From: Drechslera avenae | Taxonomy: Eukaryota; Ascomycota; Dothideomycetes; Pleosporales; Pleosporaceae | Length of the DNA: 64,000 nt | Direction of reading: 5' to 3' | NCBI GenBank assembly: GCA_034640345.1 | Contig: JAXRVH010000005.1 | Span: forward strand, 620,001 to 684,000 | In this document: positions 44,988-56,350 of the stretch, in pieces | Layout: the number at the start of each line of letters is the position of its first letter | How positions within the stretch are numbered: position 1 is the stretch's first letter | The notes under the pieces: model-generated | What the model was told of the DNA's origin: nothing | The model's database searches: none | Seen by the model: the letters and a program-made list of their open reading frames with translations, nothing else | Position numbers and translations under genes: made by a program

Positions 44988-45400
44988 GGTAGGGAAGAGC
45001 GACACGGGCTGCGGTCTTGGGAGCAGCTCATCGGGCGCGGCAATCAAGCGGCATGACGACTGCCAGGCATGAACCCTAAGAACGGCAGCGACGGCAGCAA
45101 GCTGGGTTGGAGTGCAGGTGAAGATAGCGGCTCTGTACTTGAGGTGAACGTGCTCCGTCATGCACTGGCCATCCATGTTCCTACCCCAGGGTCTAGCTAG
45201 GCTTAGGCCCGTGCTTCCCTGTATCGCCCAACAGAACAGCACGACCATATCTCCACATTTACAATTACAACACTACACTCAACCGGATCATGGAGGAGAC
45301 GGTTGGTTACTTCAAGTTCATTTCCGAACCCATCTGCATTGATTGTTTCCAGCCAAGACAACCACTGACTGCGTCGACCTCTATTTCCACCCGAACCTAC
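44988..45400. other. Short intergenic region between P5CDH 3' end and RGP1 start
   Basis: 413 bp. RGP1 promoter and P5CDH terminator must share it. The RGP1 frame is open upstream without a better ATG. Nothing else seen. Confidence 0.5.
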
Positions 45401-47194
45401 CTAATTGTTGGAAGGGTATCTATACTCCATGACGGGAAAGAACTCCTCTTTTATCAACCGTGGGCTCGTGAAGCGGAACATGGGATTGGAAGACCCAGCT
45501 TTGTCATTGGTACCGCTTGCTCGACTTCCACCAAAACTCTGCTGGCCAATGAGGGCGGCCGTGGTTTTGCAGTCTAATGAATGATAAGTGCTTGGATCGA
45601 GACATGTTTTGACTGTAAACTTACTAATGTAGAAGTTTCCAGCAGAATAACGGAGAGCATCTTCAGCCTCGCGGATGGCAGCACGCGAGTTGGCGAAGAC
45701 CGCGCCTGTCAGCGCAAAATTGCCACCAGTTTGGTCAACTTTCTCCAACATCTGGCTCCATTCCCCGTCAGGATAGATGTAGATGGCCAGTACGGGGCCA
45801 AAGACTTCGTGGTTGAATAGCGTATGGTCTGGCGAATCGGCAAGGTAGACTGTCGGCTTGACGTAAAAGCCTTCAGAGTCGTCATAAGTGCCACCCACGA
45901 GGAGCTTCAGTGAGCTATCTTTGTTGCTCTCGTCGATGATAGCCTTGATCTTCTTGAATGAGCGGCGATGGATTACCGGGCCCATGAAAGCAGCGAGATC
46001 TTCATGTGGATTGCCCTGAGTGATACCCGTGACGTCTTCGACCAATGTGTCGATGAACTCCTTGGATCGAGATTCTGGAAGGTATAGACGAGACGTTGCA
46101 GAGCACTTTTGGCCCTGATATTCGAATGAGGCACGGATGACATGCTTCACTGCGGATTGAACGTCTGCAGTAGAGTGGAGAAGAGTAAAGTTCTTGCCAC
46201 TAGTCTCTCCGACCATTCAAGGGAACTCCCGATAAGTGCTGTTACCGATGCCTTGGCCGATGCGGGCGCAGAGAGACCGGAAGACATCTGAGGACCCCAC
46301 AAAGTTGAGTCCGGCAAAGTCACGATGGTTGAAAACAACATCATTGATCTCTTCAGGCTCTCCGGGTACAAATTGAATGACATCTGGCGGCAGACCAGCC
46401 TCTAAAAGAATCTTGTAGACGATGGTGCTCGCATAGACATTAGAGGGGGAAGGTTTCCAGAGTACCACGTTACCCATGATCGCAGGACCGGAGATCAAGT
46501 TGCCGCCAATAGCAGTGAAATTGAATGGCGAAACAGCATAGACGAAACCCTCCATTGGCCGGTAATCGACTCGAGACCACATGCCGTCTGTACCTCGCTC
46601 AGGTTGTTTCTCAAGAATCTCGGCCGCATAATTGCAGTTGAGGCGGAAGAAATCTGCCAATTCAGCAGCAGCATCTACCTCCCCCTGCCAGATATTCTTG
46701 CCCTGACCGAGCATGGTTGCAGCTATCAGTTCATATCGGTACTTGGTTGCGACCAGCTCGGCGGCCTTGAGGAAGATCGCTGCTCGGTCGACGAAAAGCG
46801 TGTTTTCCCATGATCTCTTTGCCTTGAGAGCTGACTCAATGGCCGCAAAAACCTGTTCCTTGGTAGCGAGTGGGTAAGAGGTGAAGGTAATCTTATGGTC
46901 CGCTGGCAATGGCTGATCCCATGTTTTATACACCTCGTGCGATTTTCCACTGAAGAGTATCTCGCTCTGAAGAGGAATCTGCGACTTCATACGCTTCAAC
47001 GTCTCTTCTAGCTGGATGCGTTCAGGAGAGCCCCTCTCGTATGTGGGATTTGGCTCGTTACGCGCATCAGGCAACCGGAATGGTACTGTAGCTTTTGTAC
47101 GAAGCTGGTATGGAGAGTGTGTACATCGTGTTGTGTAGGCCAGAGGTCGTCGTGCGCTGTGGTGTAGTTGTCGGAGCGTTCGAATGTTCGACAT
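45401..47194 (-). pseudogene. PUT2: Delta-1-pyrroline-5-carboxylate dehydrogenase, interrupted by an in-frame TGA
   Basis: Two exons (47194-45625, 45573-45401) cover the whole enzyme, 580 codons. The mitochondrial presequence is MSNIRTLRQLHHSARRPLAY. The ALDH4 fold follows: VYAVSPFNFTAIGGNL, VVLWKPSPSNV, the catalytic Glu in VGETSGKNF, the catalytic Cys in EYQGQKCSATSRLY, and the end NCKTTAALIGQQSFGGSRAS. The enzyme oxidises P5C/glutamate semialdehyde to glutamate with NAD, the second step of proline breakdown. Codon 326 (46219-46217) is TGA where the family has Arg in YREFPRxVGE; a CGA to TGA change explains it. The 254 codons after it are intact in the same frame. Removing a 39-nt GT-AG stretch (46245-46207) would hide the stop but delete the conserved block, so I do not accept it as an intron. 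It could be a real null allele, a sequence error or readthrough. Confidence 0.85.
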
Positions 47195-48046
47195 CTTGGA
47201 TAGGTATGGCGGGGCGGGGAGGGGTGAGCAGGCAGCTACTCCATTGCTGGATATAGTCTTCTATAGTAACAACAGTACTCACTCCACAACGGCATCGCGT
47301 TCCGACAGCTGTTAGCATTTATCTGGTGACCTCGCTGGAATCTACTGCCCGCGAATATCCGTTTGTGGCATGAATCGGAGAGACCTTTGGTAAGCTGAAC
47401 ATGGTACCGGCTTAGGCCCTTACTTTGCGTCAATTTGCAAGTTCATCGGAAGGGTTCCCGATGCAAAAAAACACGTGATATGAACAGTGAGGGGGCGGGA
47501 CATGACAAAGAAAGATGTATAATGGCACTAAGCTATTGAAGGACGTTGATGCACTCAGATTGACATTTTCCTCATTCCACCTGAGCAAGCGGTCAATTTC
47601 CGGGTCATGCAAGATAACAATTCGGATAACGAGCGTGTGGAAACACGTGCTAGGTGATAAGAGCGGGAGGGCATCCGTACTTCGGGTGCGCTAATTCAGC
47701 AACTTTATCCAGATAGGTCAAATGCTTATTAATTTGGACAACGCAGCTCCGCGCGTTACCGGAGTCTTCACTAGCATTAGATTGGGAAATTTTGAATGAC
47801 GAGGAGTTCATGAAATGGGAGAGCAGGCACAAGCGGCCCGAGAATGCCAAGCCATGACCTCAGACAACAATACCTAGATCCCCGCACCGGGAACTAGCTA
47901 CAATCTTTCCTCGATCCGTAGTAGACCAAGACAATCTGCCTCCTGCATCTAGAATAAGACGACCATTTTTCGTATCTTACTAATGACTTCGTGCGGAGAC
48001 TCTTACACACCACACCTAACCACTTCTTCTGGCAACTGCAAGCGCA
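47195..48046. promoter_or_regulatory. Divergent promoter region P5CDH / Zn2Cys6 regulator with GATA and E-box motifs
   Basis: 850 bp between divergent starts. HGATAR-type sites, bound by GATA factors such as the nitrogen regulator AreA, occur at 47612-47617 (AGATAA), 47655-47660 (TGATAA), 47711-47716 (AGATAG) and reversed at 47704-47709. Two copies of AAACACGTG lie at about 47469-47477 and 47641-47649. The GATA cluster fits nitrogen control of proline use; binding is inference. Confidence 0.4.
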
Positions 48047-50523
48047 ATGGCAACCCCCGGTAACAGCCATAGAGTGATGAAGAGATCTACAAACGCGTAT
48101 AGTCTTTCAATTGCACCTGGAAAAAGACGGCACTGAGACTGCGAACAGCTGCTCGCGATGCAGGAGACAAAAGATCAAATGCTCAGGCCAACACCCGTGC
48201 TCGAACTGCGGCAGACGAAACCTTAGTTGCATTTTCGATGACCGAGATAACAAGGTGCTGGTGACTCAAGGGTGGTTTTAGCGACCTCCAATGAAGGTGG
48301 AGACTGACACTCCTCAGATATCTCTCCGATCTACAGGCAAAAATAGCCCAACTAGAGCAAACTCCAGTGAATAGATCAAGGTCATCTCAAGCAGGAACAA
48401 CAGGGAATAATGTGGCGCCTCAGGGCGAGGAGATGGATCCATCAGAGATCGACGAACGACAGCAGATGGTAAATCAATCTAGCCTTGAGGGGACAAGAGA
48501 GAACTCACCAAGAGCTCGACTTGATGCTGATGAACCGAACTTGGTCAATCCGCTCATCGAGTCCTCCAAGTTCATGCTGTCGTCAGGGAGGACTTGTGAG
48601 TTTCCTGACATTCTACAGTTCATCTGAACTGACTAATACTCTATAGTTTACATGGGAACCTCGTCGAATTGGTCATTTCACGGACAGATATTGAGCTTAG
48701 TGCATGAACACATCCGCAAATCACCACTCCCTAGTTCGGATCTCTTATTCGATGGCTCAGCATATGAGCTACAGTGGGACGGCTCAAGAAGTCTGCCAGA
48801 CTCTAATACTGCGGTCATTCCAAGCATCGATTATGCCATCTACCTTATTAATGCTGTCAAGTTTCACTGTGCTCAGCTGTTGCATCTTTTCGATGAGGAA
48901 GAGTTCATGGCAAACTTTCATGCATTCTATTGCAATTCCGAAAGAGGACTTTGGAAAGGGAGCCTGTGGTACATACACTTCCTGCTGATCCTCGCATTTG
49001 GAAAAACATTCGTTCAAGGGAAGAGCCAAGCACAGCGACCGCCAGGTGCAGATCTTTTCGTCCAAGCGCTTCAGCTCCTTCCTGATACCAATCGCCTATG
49101 TCAAGAGCCGGTGGTTGCGATCGAGATACTATGCTGTATATCGCTTTACTGGCAATGTTTAGACTCGAGAAACGCAGCTCATGTAACAGTATGTCGGTGT
49201 CTTTTGCGATCTTTGCCTTACTTACCTCAATATAGATAGGCCAAGCTATGCGTATATCAATGATCCAAGGTATGCATACAGATATGCCAGTTGAAAACCT
49301 AGGAGAGCCTCTCGTACAACGATGTCGAAAAATATGGTGGACAGTATACATCTTAGATCGACAGATGACATCGTTGATGGGCATACCTCAATCGATTCGA
49401 GATGACGACATCTCTTGCCAACTTCCAGACTTTGTAGGCTCTACGCAGCGTGCTGCAGCTCTCAACATGCAGATCAAGCTCGCACAAATATATGGAGAGA
49501 TGGCTAGAAGTATGTCATCTTAGTCTAAGCTACTTCTGACATGGCTAATCTTAGCACTCAGCTGTCTATGGAACCAAAGGCAGACTACGCAAGAAGTTTG
49601 TGATCAGCATAAAGGCTGCGTTAGATAATCTCGTATCACTGGCGGATGAACTCCGACAGTCATTTCCCCTGCATGACGACGAGCGCTTTGGTGGCATATC
49701 GAGGATACCTGCACATTTGCACCTATACTACTACCAGGTACTCAACTGCGTCTTTTGGATATCGTTTGAAGCTGACACCACTTTCAGGCCATTGTTGTCG
49801 TGACAAGACCATTGCTCTTCTGTTGCCTAAAGAAAGTCTTTGAGTCACCACAGGAGGTTAAGCCCTTGATCTCGTCACGCAAGATACGACAGTTACTACA
49901 AATGTCGCTCGAAGCGTCACAGAAGATTTTGAACATCGTAGAAAGTTTACAAGACCAAGGGCTGCTTGGTGAGAAGCATTTTCAAAATGTGCTTATCGTT
50001 AATTAATTGTCATCTAGATACCTTCCTCCCGTGGGACCTCGACGCTCTCTTCGTAGCAACTGTAATTCTCATACTGACGCGCTTTGTCGATATCAGCCTG
50101 ATGGACAGCCAAACGTCATACTTGGACAAAGCCTATGGCTTCTTGGAAGAGATCATATCGAGTGGTAACCGGATCGCCGCTTTCCGAAACATCGAGTTGC
50201 GTAAACTTGACGAGATGCTAGCGGAATACTCTATGAATAGACAGCGACCGCCCATTGAATCACCATCTCTGATAAGACCTGGACAGAGCATACAATATCC
50301 ACTTCCGTTTCCTGAAGGGTACCAATCTACAGCAAACCTGCTTAGCTCGCCAGACACGATGCCGCCGCCATATACAGGTATCAGTGATGAAGGGAGCGGG
50401 TTTGGCGATGATATGACTGCTGCGCAAATTCTAGCTGTGGCTGAAACAATGGATATTGAAGAAACGGAGTGGCTATCTTTCGCGACGCTGGACAACTATC
50501 AAATGGTTGAACCAACGATCTAG
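48047..50523 (+). CDS. Zn2Cys6 transcription factor (fungal-specific), candidate proline-pathway regulator
   Basis: Eight exons (48047-48059, 48103-48271, 48318-48595, 48647-49188, 49236-49509, 49562-49737, 49788-49968, 50018-50523) join in frame to 712 aa; all introns are 43-52 nt. The Zn2Cys6 cluster has Cys at 21, 24, 31, 37, 40 and 47 (CSRCRRQKIKCSGQHPCSNC). It is followed by a linker and a coiled-coil dimer segment (YLSDLQAKIAQLEQ). The fungal-specific regulatory domain covers about 200-560, with IGQAMRISMIQGMHTDMP, CRKIWWTVYILDRQMTS and LMGIPQSIRDDDISCQLPD. An acidic C-terminus (MDIEETEWLSF) may activate. It lies between proline genes and is divergent from P5CDH, as PrnA is in Aspergillus clusters; pathway control is inferred from position. 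Exon 1 of 13 nt and the GTGGTT donor of intron 2 are the weakest parts. Confidence 0.85.
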
Positions 50524-50637
50524 CGGAGAATGGAAGCAGAACATGGCAGATATATCGCGATGAGCAAAGTACTCACTGAAACGAGACGAGTAGCGCTTGT
50601 GGCTTGTGAATTGTGCTATAGTATACGTGATAGTTAA

Positions 50638-52024
50638 CTACAGTTTTGATGGAGAGTGCTCTTGTATATCGCGAATCTCCATGACATTGCCTATGCGCCA
50701 GCTCACATCATCGTCAAAGCTCTTCTCCTTCGACTTCGGCGTCCTCCAACGCCATCTTTCAATAGTCTGCTTTCCATCTTGTGAGTTCAGTAGGCTATTG
50801 ACCCACTGTCCAACTATTGGCAACATCTTGAACCCGTGACCCGAGTCACCCGATAAAACCAAGACCGAGGACGAAGTATTGGGGACATAGTCGATGATGA
50901 AATCAGAATTGGCGGTATCTGCAAACCAACAGATAAAGGGCTCTACCAGAGGTCGATCGGCAAGATACGGGAGCGTTTGGCGGAGAAGCTCGCGCATCTT
51001 TCGCTCATCACCTTTCGGTACGAAACGCATCAGCCGGTCCGGTGCTTCCGAGATGCCAGTTAACGGATTGGTGTTGATATAGCCAGCGCCCATGGGACAG
51101 ATTTTCAGTAAATTCGTCTTGGGGTCTGGCTCGAAGAAGAAGCCCAAATCACGAGCGTAGGTCACAGGAATACCGCGAAGAGCGGCAGTCTCGTTGTAGG
51201 TGAGTCGTACATGTGCCACAGTCCACGACTTTGCGGTCACCTCGGTGCCGAGTTCAGGTAGAATTTTGTGGGCTGCAGCACCAACCGCAACGACGACTAG
51301 TTTCGCAGCGTGGAAACGCCCGGCTTTGGTTTTAATACCGATGCTCTTTCTGTTGTCTCCTGCTCCCTCATATACAATATTTTCGATGGCTCCGGTATTC
51401 GCACCTAGGAAGAACCCGATGCCTTTCTTCCTCGATTCGCAGTATATGCCTTTCAGTGCGTTTGCAGAATGCACATACCCGTCGTATTTGCACACATAGC
51501 CTTTCCAGCCAGGCATCTCCCCAGTGAATTGCCAAGCTCCAGCTACATTGCGGACATCATCAGCACCGGAGATGGTATGCAGGAAAGGCTTCAATTCAGG
51601 ATGATTGTCAGCCGCTGCTTGGAATCTATGTAGCGTATTCATTGCTTTCTGGGGCGCAGCACCAGAAACTACATTCAGATATCCGACACGATGGAAGTAC
51701 GGTGCATATAGCGGAGTCTGCCAGGCCTTTGTTGCTTCCTATGGTGGGTCCGGTCAACCACTTGAGAACGAGAGAGAGGTAGAGAAGGTGTCGAGATTGG
51801 TGTTGGCTACTTACAACAGCCAGATTCGTGTAAAATTCATCTTCATATTCTGCACGCATAATCTTGTTGAGATCATTGCCGGCAGACCATCTCGATGGGA
51901 TCTCCTCGTCTTTCTCAAAGACAGTAATGTTTGTATACCCATTGTTGGAGAGCTCGAGAGCCGTGGAGAGGCCGAATGCTCCGCCGCCTATGATGGCGAT
52001 GGGATCGTCTTTTGATATATGCAT
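50638..52024 (-). CDS. FAD-dependent amine oxidase (amadoriase / pipecolate-saccharopine oxidase type)
   Basis: Two exons (52024-51815, 51738-50638) give 436 aa. The FAD-binding motif is IAIIGGGAFGLSTALEL (residues 9-25), followed by SRWSAGNDLNKIMRAEYED, typical of fructosyl amino acid oxidases and related sarcosine or L-pipecolate/saccharopine oxidases. The C-terminal part has FICWFADTANSDFIIDYVP and SGDSGHGFKMLPIVGQ; the Cys in the first is a candidate for covalent flavin attachment. These enzymes oxidise secondary amines such as glycated amino acids, sarcosine or pipecolate and release hydrogen peroxide. The end lacks a clear SKL-type peroxisomal tripeptide (it is PSKL, which does end in SKL and so fits PTS1). 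Peroxisomal location is therefore likely. It lies tail to tail with the regulator, 114 bp apart. The substrate is unknown; a proline-linked secondary amine is inferred from context. Confidence 0.85.
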
Positions 52025-53498
52025 TTCAAAGAATGAAAGTTGTTCGTACGTTGGAATGGATGATGTAAGTTTGCAAAAGTAATGCGTGGATGAGAGCTAG
52101 CAGTGGCCTTTTACCATCCCCGCCGATAGATAGTTGTGCTATGATGTGTGATGCTTCCAGATGTGGGTTTTAAGCAGACGACATGACAGTTTATCGGAAA
52201 CCCATCTTGTGTCTATTATGGCGGCTCGCTTCCCGTTGTCGTAAATGTTGAGTAAAACCCCCCATCAAATTCGGGTGTCGCTGTAGTGTCAGGGCACTCC
52301 GTTACGTGGTTCAGGGTGAACGCTAGTGCATTATCGATAAGACATCTACACCGACTGGCTCGCTCTTCCCCACTTCTCTTGAACTCATGCGCTATCGGCA
52401 AAGGTCCCGTATTTGCTGCGGCATGGTATTGTACCGGTCGTTTGCGCTTCTGCTGGTGACGAGAGATAAAGAATAGCTGTGAATTGGTATGGCTGCTATC
52501 GAGGGCTACTGTAAATCCTATCACCCACTCCTAGTACAACCTCCGAAACGGAAAGTACTCCCCTATCCTCAGCCATCGACCGGCAAGTTTGTGTGAGAAG
52601 ATAGCCCATCACCTCTCGTTTAGTAGCAGTATATCATTGATAGATTTGTTCTCAAATAGGCCGCATCAGGCAGCTACAATACCTCACTACCCATCTTAAC
52701 AAAGCCTATTAGAAGTATACATGCACACATGTACTGGAATTAGGTATTCTATCTGCGAAGTACAAGTACATATCAAGTTCCTGGACCGAGATGCGGCTTT
52801 TTATGTATAACAGCGGCGAGGCCTCTCGCTTGATATTGACTTGCGGCATCTGTATAATCAGGAATGCAAGGCTGAGTGAGGAATGACACTTATAGGAAGG
52901 TGACAGTGAATAGGGAATACCGAAAAGATAACATCGCGACAGCGAATATGGGGCTTGTCATCAAGAGCAAAAGAAAACATTCGCTGTTCTATCATGAGAT
53001 GACCTCAAAAGATTTACAGGTATCGTGAAGCTGATACGCGAAGCTTCTACAGCTTCCATAGGACTCTTCCGCAGTAAGCCCGACATCGTCATTTGCATAA
53101 CCCGATCAAAGCCGCTCAACGTCAACCCCGCACTAGAACACTCTCACATACTCTCATGATTACCATTGGCCTTGAGATGCTTATCATTATATCTCGTGCA
53201 TCATACTAGCACCAGATGCAGCCGCATTTGGTATTTCCACACGCTTCGGCTGCACGTCCGAAGTACAGGCCGTGACGTGATAGTGTCACGAGCATGGCCA
53301 CGCCCCACGTTCTAGACATGGAGCGGGGTCCTGCATTAGCACTATATGATAGGGGGTAAGATGAGATAAGGGTATCTACCGGAGATGCTGAGCAGTAACC
53401 AAAGGTGCAATCTTTTCTTGGATGCATTACCTTGTTCGCTCCGTGAAATTGTTCTTCTCCGTAACTGCTAGTTTACGATCATTCAAAGTACATCAAAC
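52025..53498. other. Divergent promoter region, amine oxidase / proline dehydrogenase
   Basis: 1.5 kb without a supported gene, AT-richer than the neighbours. It holds several GATA-type sites, including a palindromic pair at 52331-52340. Short frames at 52216-52524 and 53206-53427 (minus) have no protein character. Confidence 0.5.
52331..52340. promoter_or_regulatory. Palindromic GATA pair TTATCGATAA
   Basis: Ten-base palindrome made of two opposed GATAA cores, about 310 bp before the amine oxidase start. It would suit a GATA nitrogen regulator. Function is inference. Confidence 0.3.
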
Positions 53499-54976
53499 AT
53501 GATTCAACAACGGTTCTCTCCGGTGCCTTTACGATACCTATCTTGTAGAAGGAGCGTTCTCAATGGTTTCAATACCTATGGAATACGACACATTGCCACA
53601 ACCGTAGTTCCCCGAGACAAGGGCACACCAACAGAAACACAAACGAAAACCCAACTACGCTCACAATATCCCCTATCAATAATGCCAACGAACATGCTGA
53701 TCCGCTCCTTTTTCATAGCTACAATCTCGTCTAACAAGTTCCTTCTCACACCAGCACTGCACCTCCTATCATTTTTCTCCAAACCAGGCCGGAGCTACTT
53801 GTTCAATGTAGAACGCAATCCGGTTCTGAAAGCTATCTTGAAACTGACGCTATACAATCAATTCTGCGCTGGAGAAACGGAACAAGAGACTAAAGCATGT
53901 GTGAAGCAGCTAAAAGATCTCGGCTTCAAGGGTGTGATTTTGACATACGCAAAAGAGATGGTATTCGACCACAAAACTGAGTCGGCTGAGGGCCATGCCT
54001 CGGAGAAGGTTGCGAGTGACAAGGCTGTCGTTACGCAGGACATGGATATTGAGGCCTGGAAAATGGGGACACTGGGCACACTGGATTTGATCTCGGAGGG
54101 CGATATTCTTGCTATAAAGTGAGTCGATCCATCATTGATACTTGCCAGATCAGTCACTAACCGCTTTACAGGACTACAGGAGCTGGCCCCGCCGTTGCTG
54201 CCGCGTTCAGCAAAGGTGAACTTCCACCAAAGCAGATGCTCGATGCACTTGAGGAGATAGCTGTCAAGTGTAAAGAGCGCGGTGTACAAATTATTGTTGA
54301 TGCAGAGTCTCAAAAATGGCAGAAAGGCATTGCTCGGATGGCCCTCGAATTGATGCGCAAGTTCAACCGCGACGGAAAGGCCGTCATCTACAACACTTAT
54401 CAGTGCTATCTCAAGGAAACTCCCGCAGTGGTCGAACAGCACTTGGCTGACGCAGAGAAGAACGGGTTTACACTTGGACTGAAGCTCGTGCGAGGTGCAT
54501 ACATGCTTTCAGACGACCGGTCTTTGATTCACGACACGAAAGAAGACACCGACAACGCATACGACAGCCTAGCCCAAGGTGCTCTACGCCAGCAGATTGG
54601 ACCCTTTGGCGCAACTGGACTACATGCAAGACCTTTTCCCTCAGTAAATCTCTTCATCGCTTCGCACAACCGGGACTCCGTGCTCTCGGCCAACAAACTT
54701 CACCGTCAGCGTCTAGAAGCTGGCTTACCCACTGTGCCAGTCGCATACGGACAGCTGCACGGCATGTCAGATGAAGTCAGTTTTTCGCTATTGGCAGAGA
54801 AAGGAGAGGGTGGGAGGGCGCCAGAGGTCTTGAAATGTACTACGTGGGGTAGTATGGGTGAGTGTTTTGGGTACCTGCTCCGGCGAGCGGTCGAAAATAG
54901 GGATGCTGTTTTGAGGACCAAGGATGAGTTTTCTGCGCTGAAGAGGGAGGTCAAGCGGAGATTCTTCTGGGCTTGA
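53499..54976 (+). CDS. PUT1: Proline dehydrogenase, mitochondrial
   Basis: Two exons (53499-54118, 54172-54976) give 474 aa; the 53-nt intron has a CACTAAC branch. The N-terminus MIQQRFSPVPLRYLSCRRSV is a mitochondrial presequence. The FAD-binding TIM-barrel domain covers about 130-450: LKDLGFKGVILTYAKE, TTGAGPAVAAAF, VQIIVDAESQ, VIYNTYQCYLKET, LGLKLVRGAYMLSDDR, LFIASHNRDSVLSA, VPVAYGQLHGMSDEVSF and GYLLRRAVENRDAV near the end. It oxidises proline to P5C with FAD and passes electrons to ubiquinone, the first step of proline use. All hallmark motifs are present and the frame is intact, unlike its partner P5CDH in this window. The YLLRRxxEN motif binds the proline substrate. Confidence 0.94.
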
Positions 54977-55356
54977 TGGAATATCGCCATGTTGTACATA
55001 ATTCATACAAATTTAATCAAGATCAATTTCGTCGCTGCGGTACTAACACTCATCGTCCACAACCATCTATCAAGTGCCCAGGATAGTTATCTTTTGGCCG
55101 ATCCCTGTATGCAGACTAACGGCTACTATCGGGCTAGATTCTATAATGACTATGCATACATGCAGAAGAGTGCAGGCGTAAGTGCGGGTCGACGTGGACC
55201 CATGCGATAGATAGCCTAGGTCCCAAGCAAATCCGAAGATGCGGGGTCGGGTAGCCTCCCGATAGCGGCATGTCTGTAACGTAAATACTCAAGCTACGAT
55301 ACCCCAGATTTACCAAGTACAACAGGAAATATCACAGATCTGCTTCATCATATCTC
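54977..55356. other. Short region between PRODH and P5C reductase
   Basis: 380 bp between two plus-strand genes. No gene supported. Confidence 0.5.
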
Positions 55357-56350
55357 ATGTGGTTTAAAGTCGACAACTTGAAGAGCAGTGTGCCAGGTGG
55401 AACACTTTGCATGTTGGGATGCGGTATATACCAACACAACTAGCATGCTGCAGTGCATTCTAACCTTTCCACTAGGCAATCTTGGGACCTCAATTCTGAA
55501 GAGCCTTATCAAGGTCCCAAGTGACTCTCGAGCCAGATTCGACAGGTTTGTCGCCTGTGTCCGGAGCGAGTCCAGCGCGCAACGATTAGAAGCTCTCTGC
55601 AAGGATTCCGGAGAGTACGGCGACATTGTTGTGGTTAGGGGTTCTAATATCTCGGCGGTGAAAAGTGCCAGCGTTGTGATATTGGGCATTGATCCATCAC
55701 AGGTCCAAGTGACTCTCGAAGAGGAAGGCATGGGCCAGGCACTTATTGGCAAGCTTTTGATCAGTGTAGTTGCAGGATGGTCCAGAGAGAGATTGGAAAG
55801 CCTCATCTGTGTCGAATTATCAGAGGAAGAGGCAAAAGAGATATGGGTTCTCCGCACTCTACCTAACGTTGCAGCGCAGGTCTCGCAATCATTGACCGCC
55901 ATCGAAGAGCCAGCTTGGGGTTTCCCACAGGTGTTCATTGACGTCGCAAACGCAATTTTCTCTCATATCGGAAAACCCGTACACATAGCTCCACGTCTGA
56001 TGGCTGCAACAACGGCTGTTGGAGGCTCGACACCCGCTTTCTGGGCCATAATGTGCGACGCCTTCATCGATGCTGCTGTAGCAGTTGGCCTGCCGCGTCA
56101 CATGGCCCAGGCGCAGATATACCAGAGTATGCGCGGCACAGCAGAGATGCTGCAGAGCGGAATTCAGCCAAGTGAGTTGAGAGATATGGGCACAAGTCCA
56201 GAGGGGTGTACAATCGGGGGTATCATGATACTAGAGGAGATGGGCATAAGAGGAGCGTTGGGGAAGGCGTTGAGAGAGAGTGTTACAATCGCAAGAGCAA
56301 TGGAGAAAGATGAAGGGGAGCAACACGTCAATGATACAAGAAGACCATAA
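55357..56350 (+). CDS. Pyrroline-5-carboxylate reductase
   Basis: Two exons (55357-55423, 55476-56350) give 313 aa. Exon 1 carries MWFKVDNLKSSVPGGTLCML and the first half of the NADP motif; the splice restores MLGCGNLGTSILKSLI. The 52-nt intron has a TTCTAAC branch. The Rossmann domain continues (SASVVILGIDPSQV, LLISVVAGWSRERLE, WVLRTLPNVAAQV). The C-terminal domain has the signature near residues 220-300: ATTAVGGSTPAFWAIMCDAF, DAAVAVGLPRHMAQ, then SPEGCTIGGIMILEEMGIRG. It reduces P5C to proline with NADPH, the opposite of the neighbouring PRODH. In a catabolic cluster it may instead act on a related imine such as P6C, or cycle proline and P5C. The C-terminal tail is Glu/Asp-rich and shorter than in some fungal homologues. 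Confidence 0.92.

Noticed and set aside
47195..48046. CCGG motifs as PrnA-type binding sites
   Set aside because: Four CCGG occur in 850 bp, about the number expected by chance, and they are not arranged as close inverted pairs.
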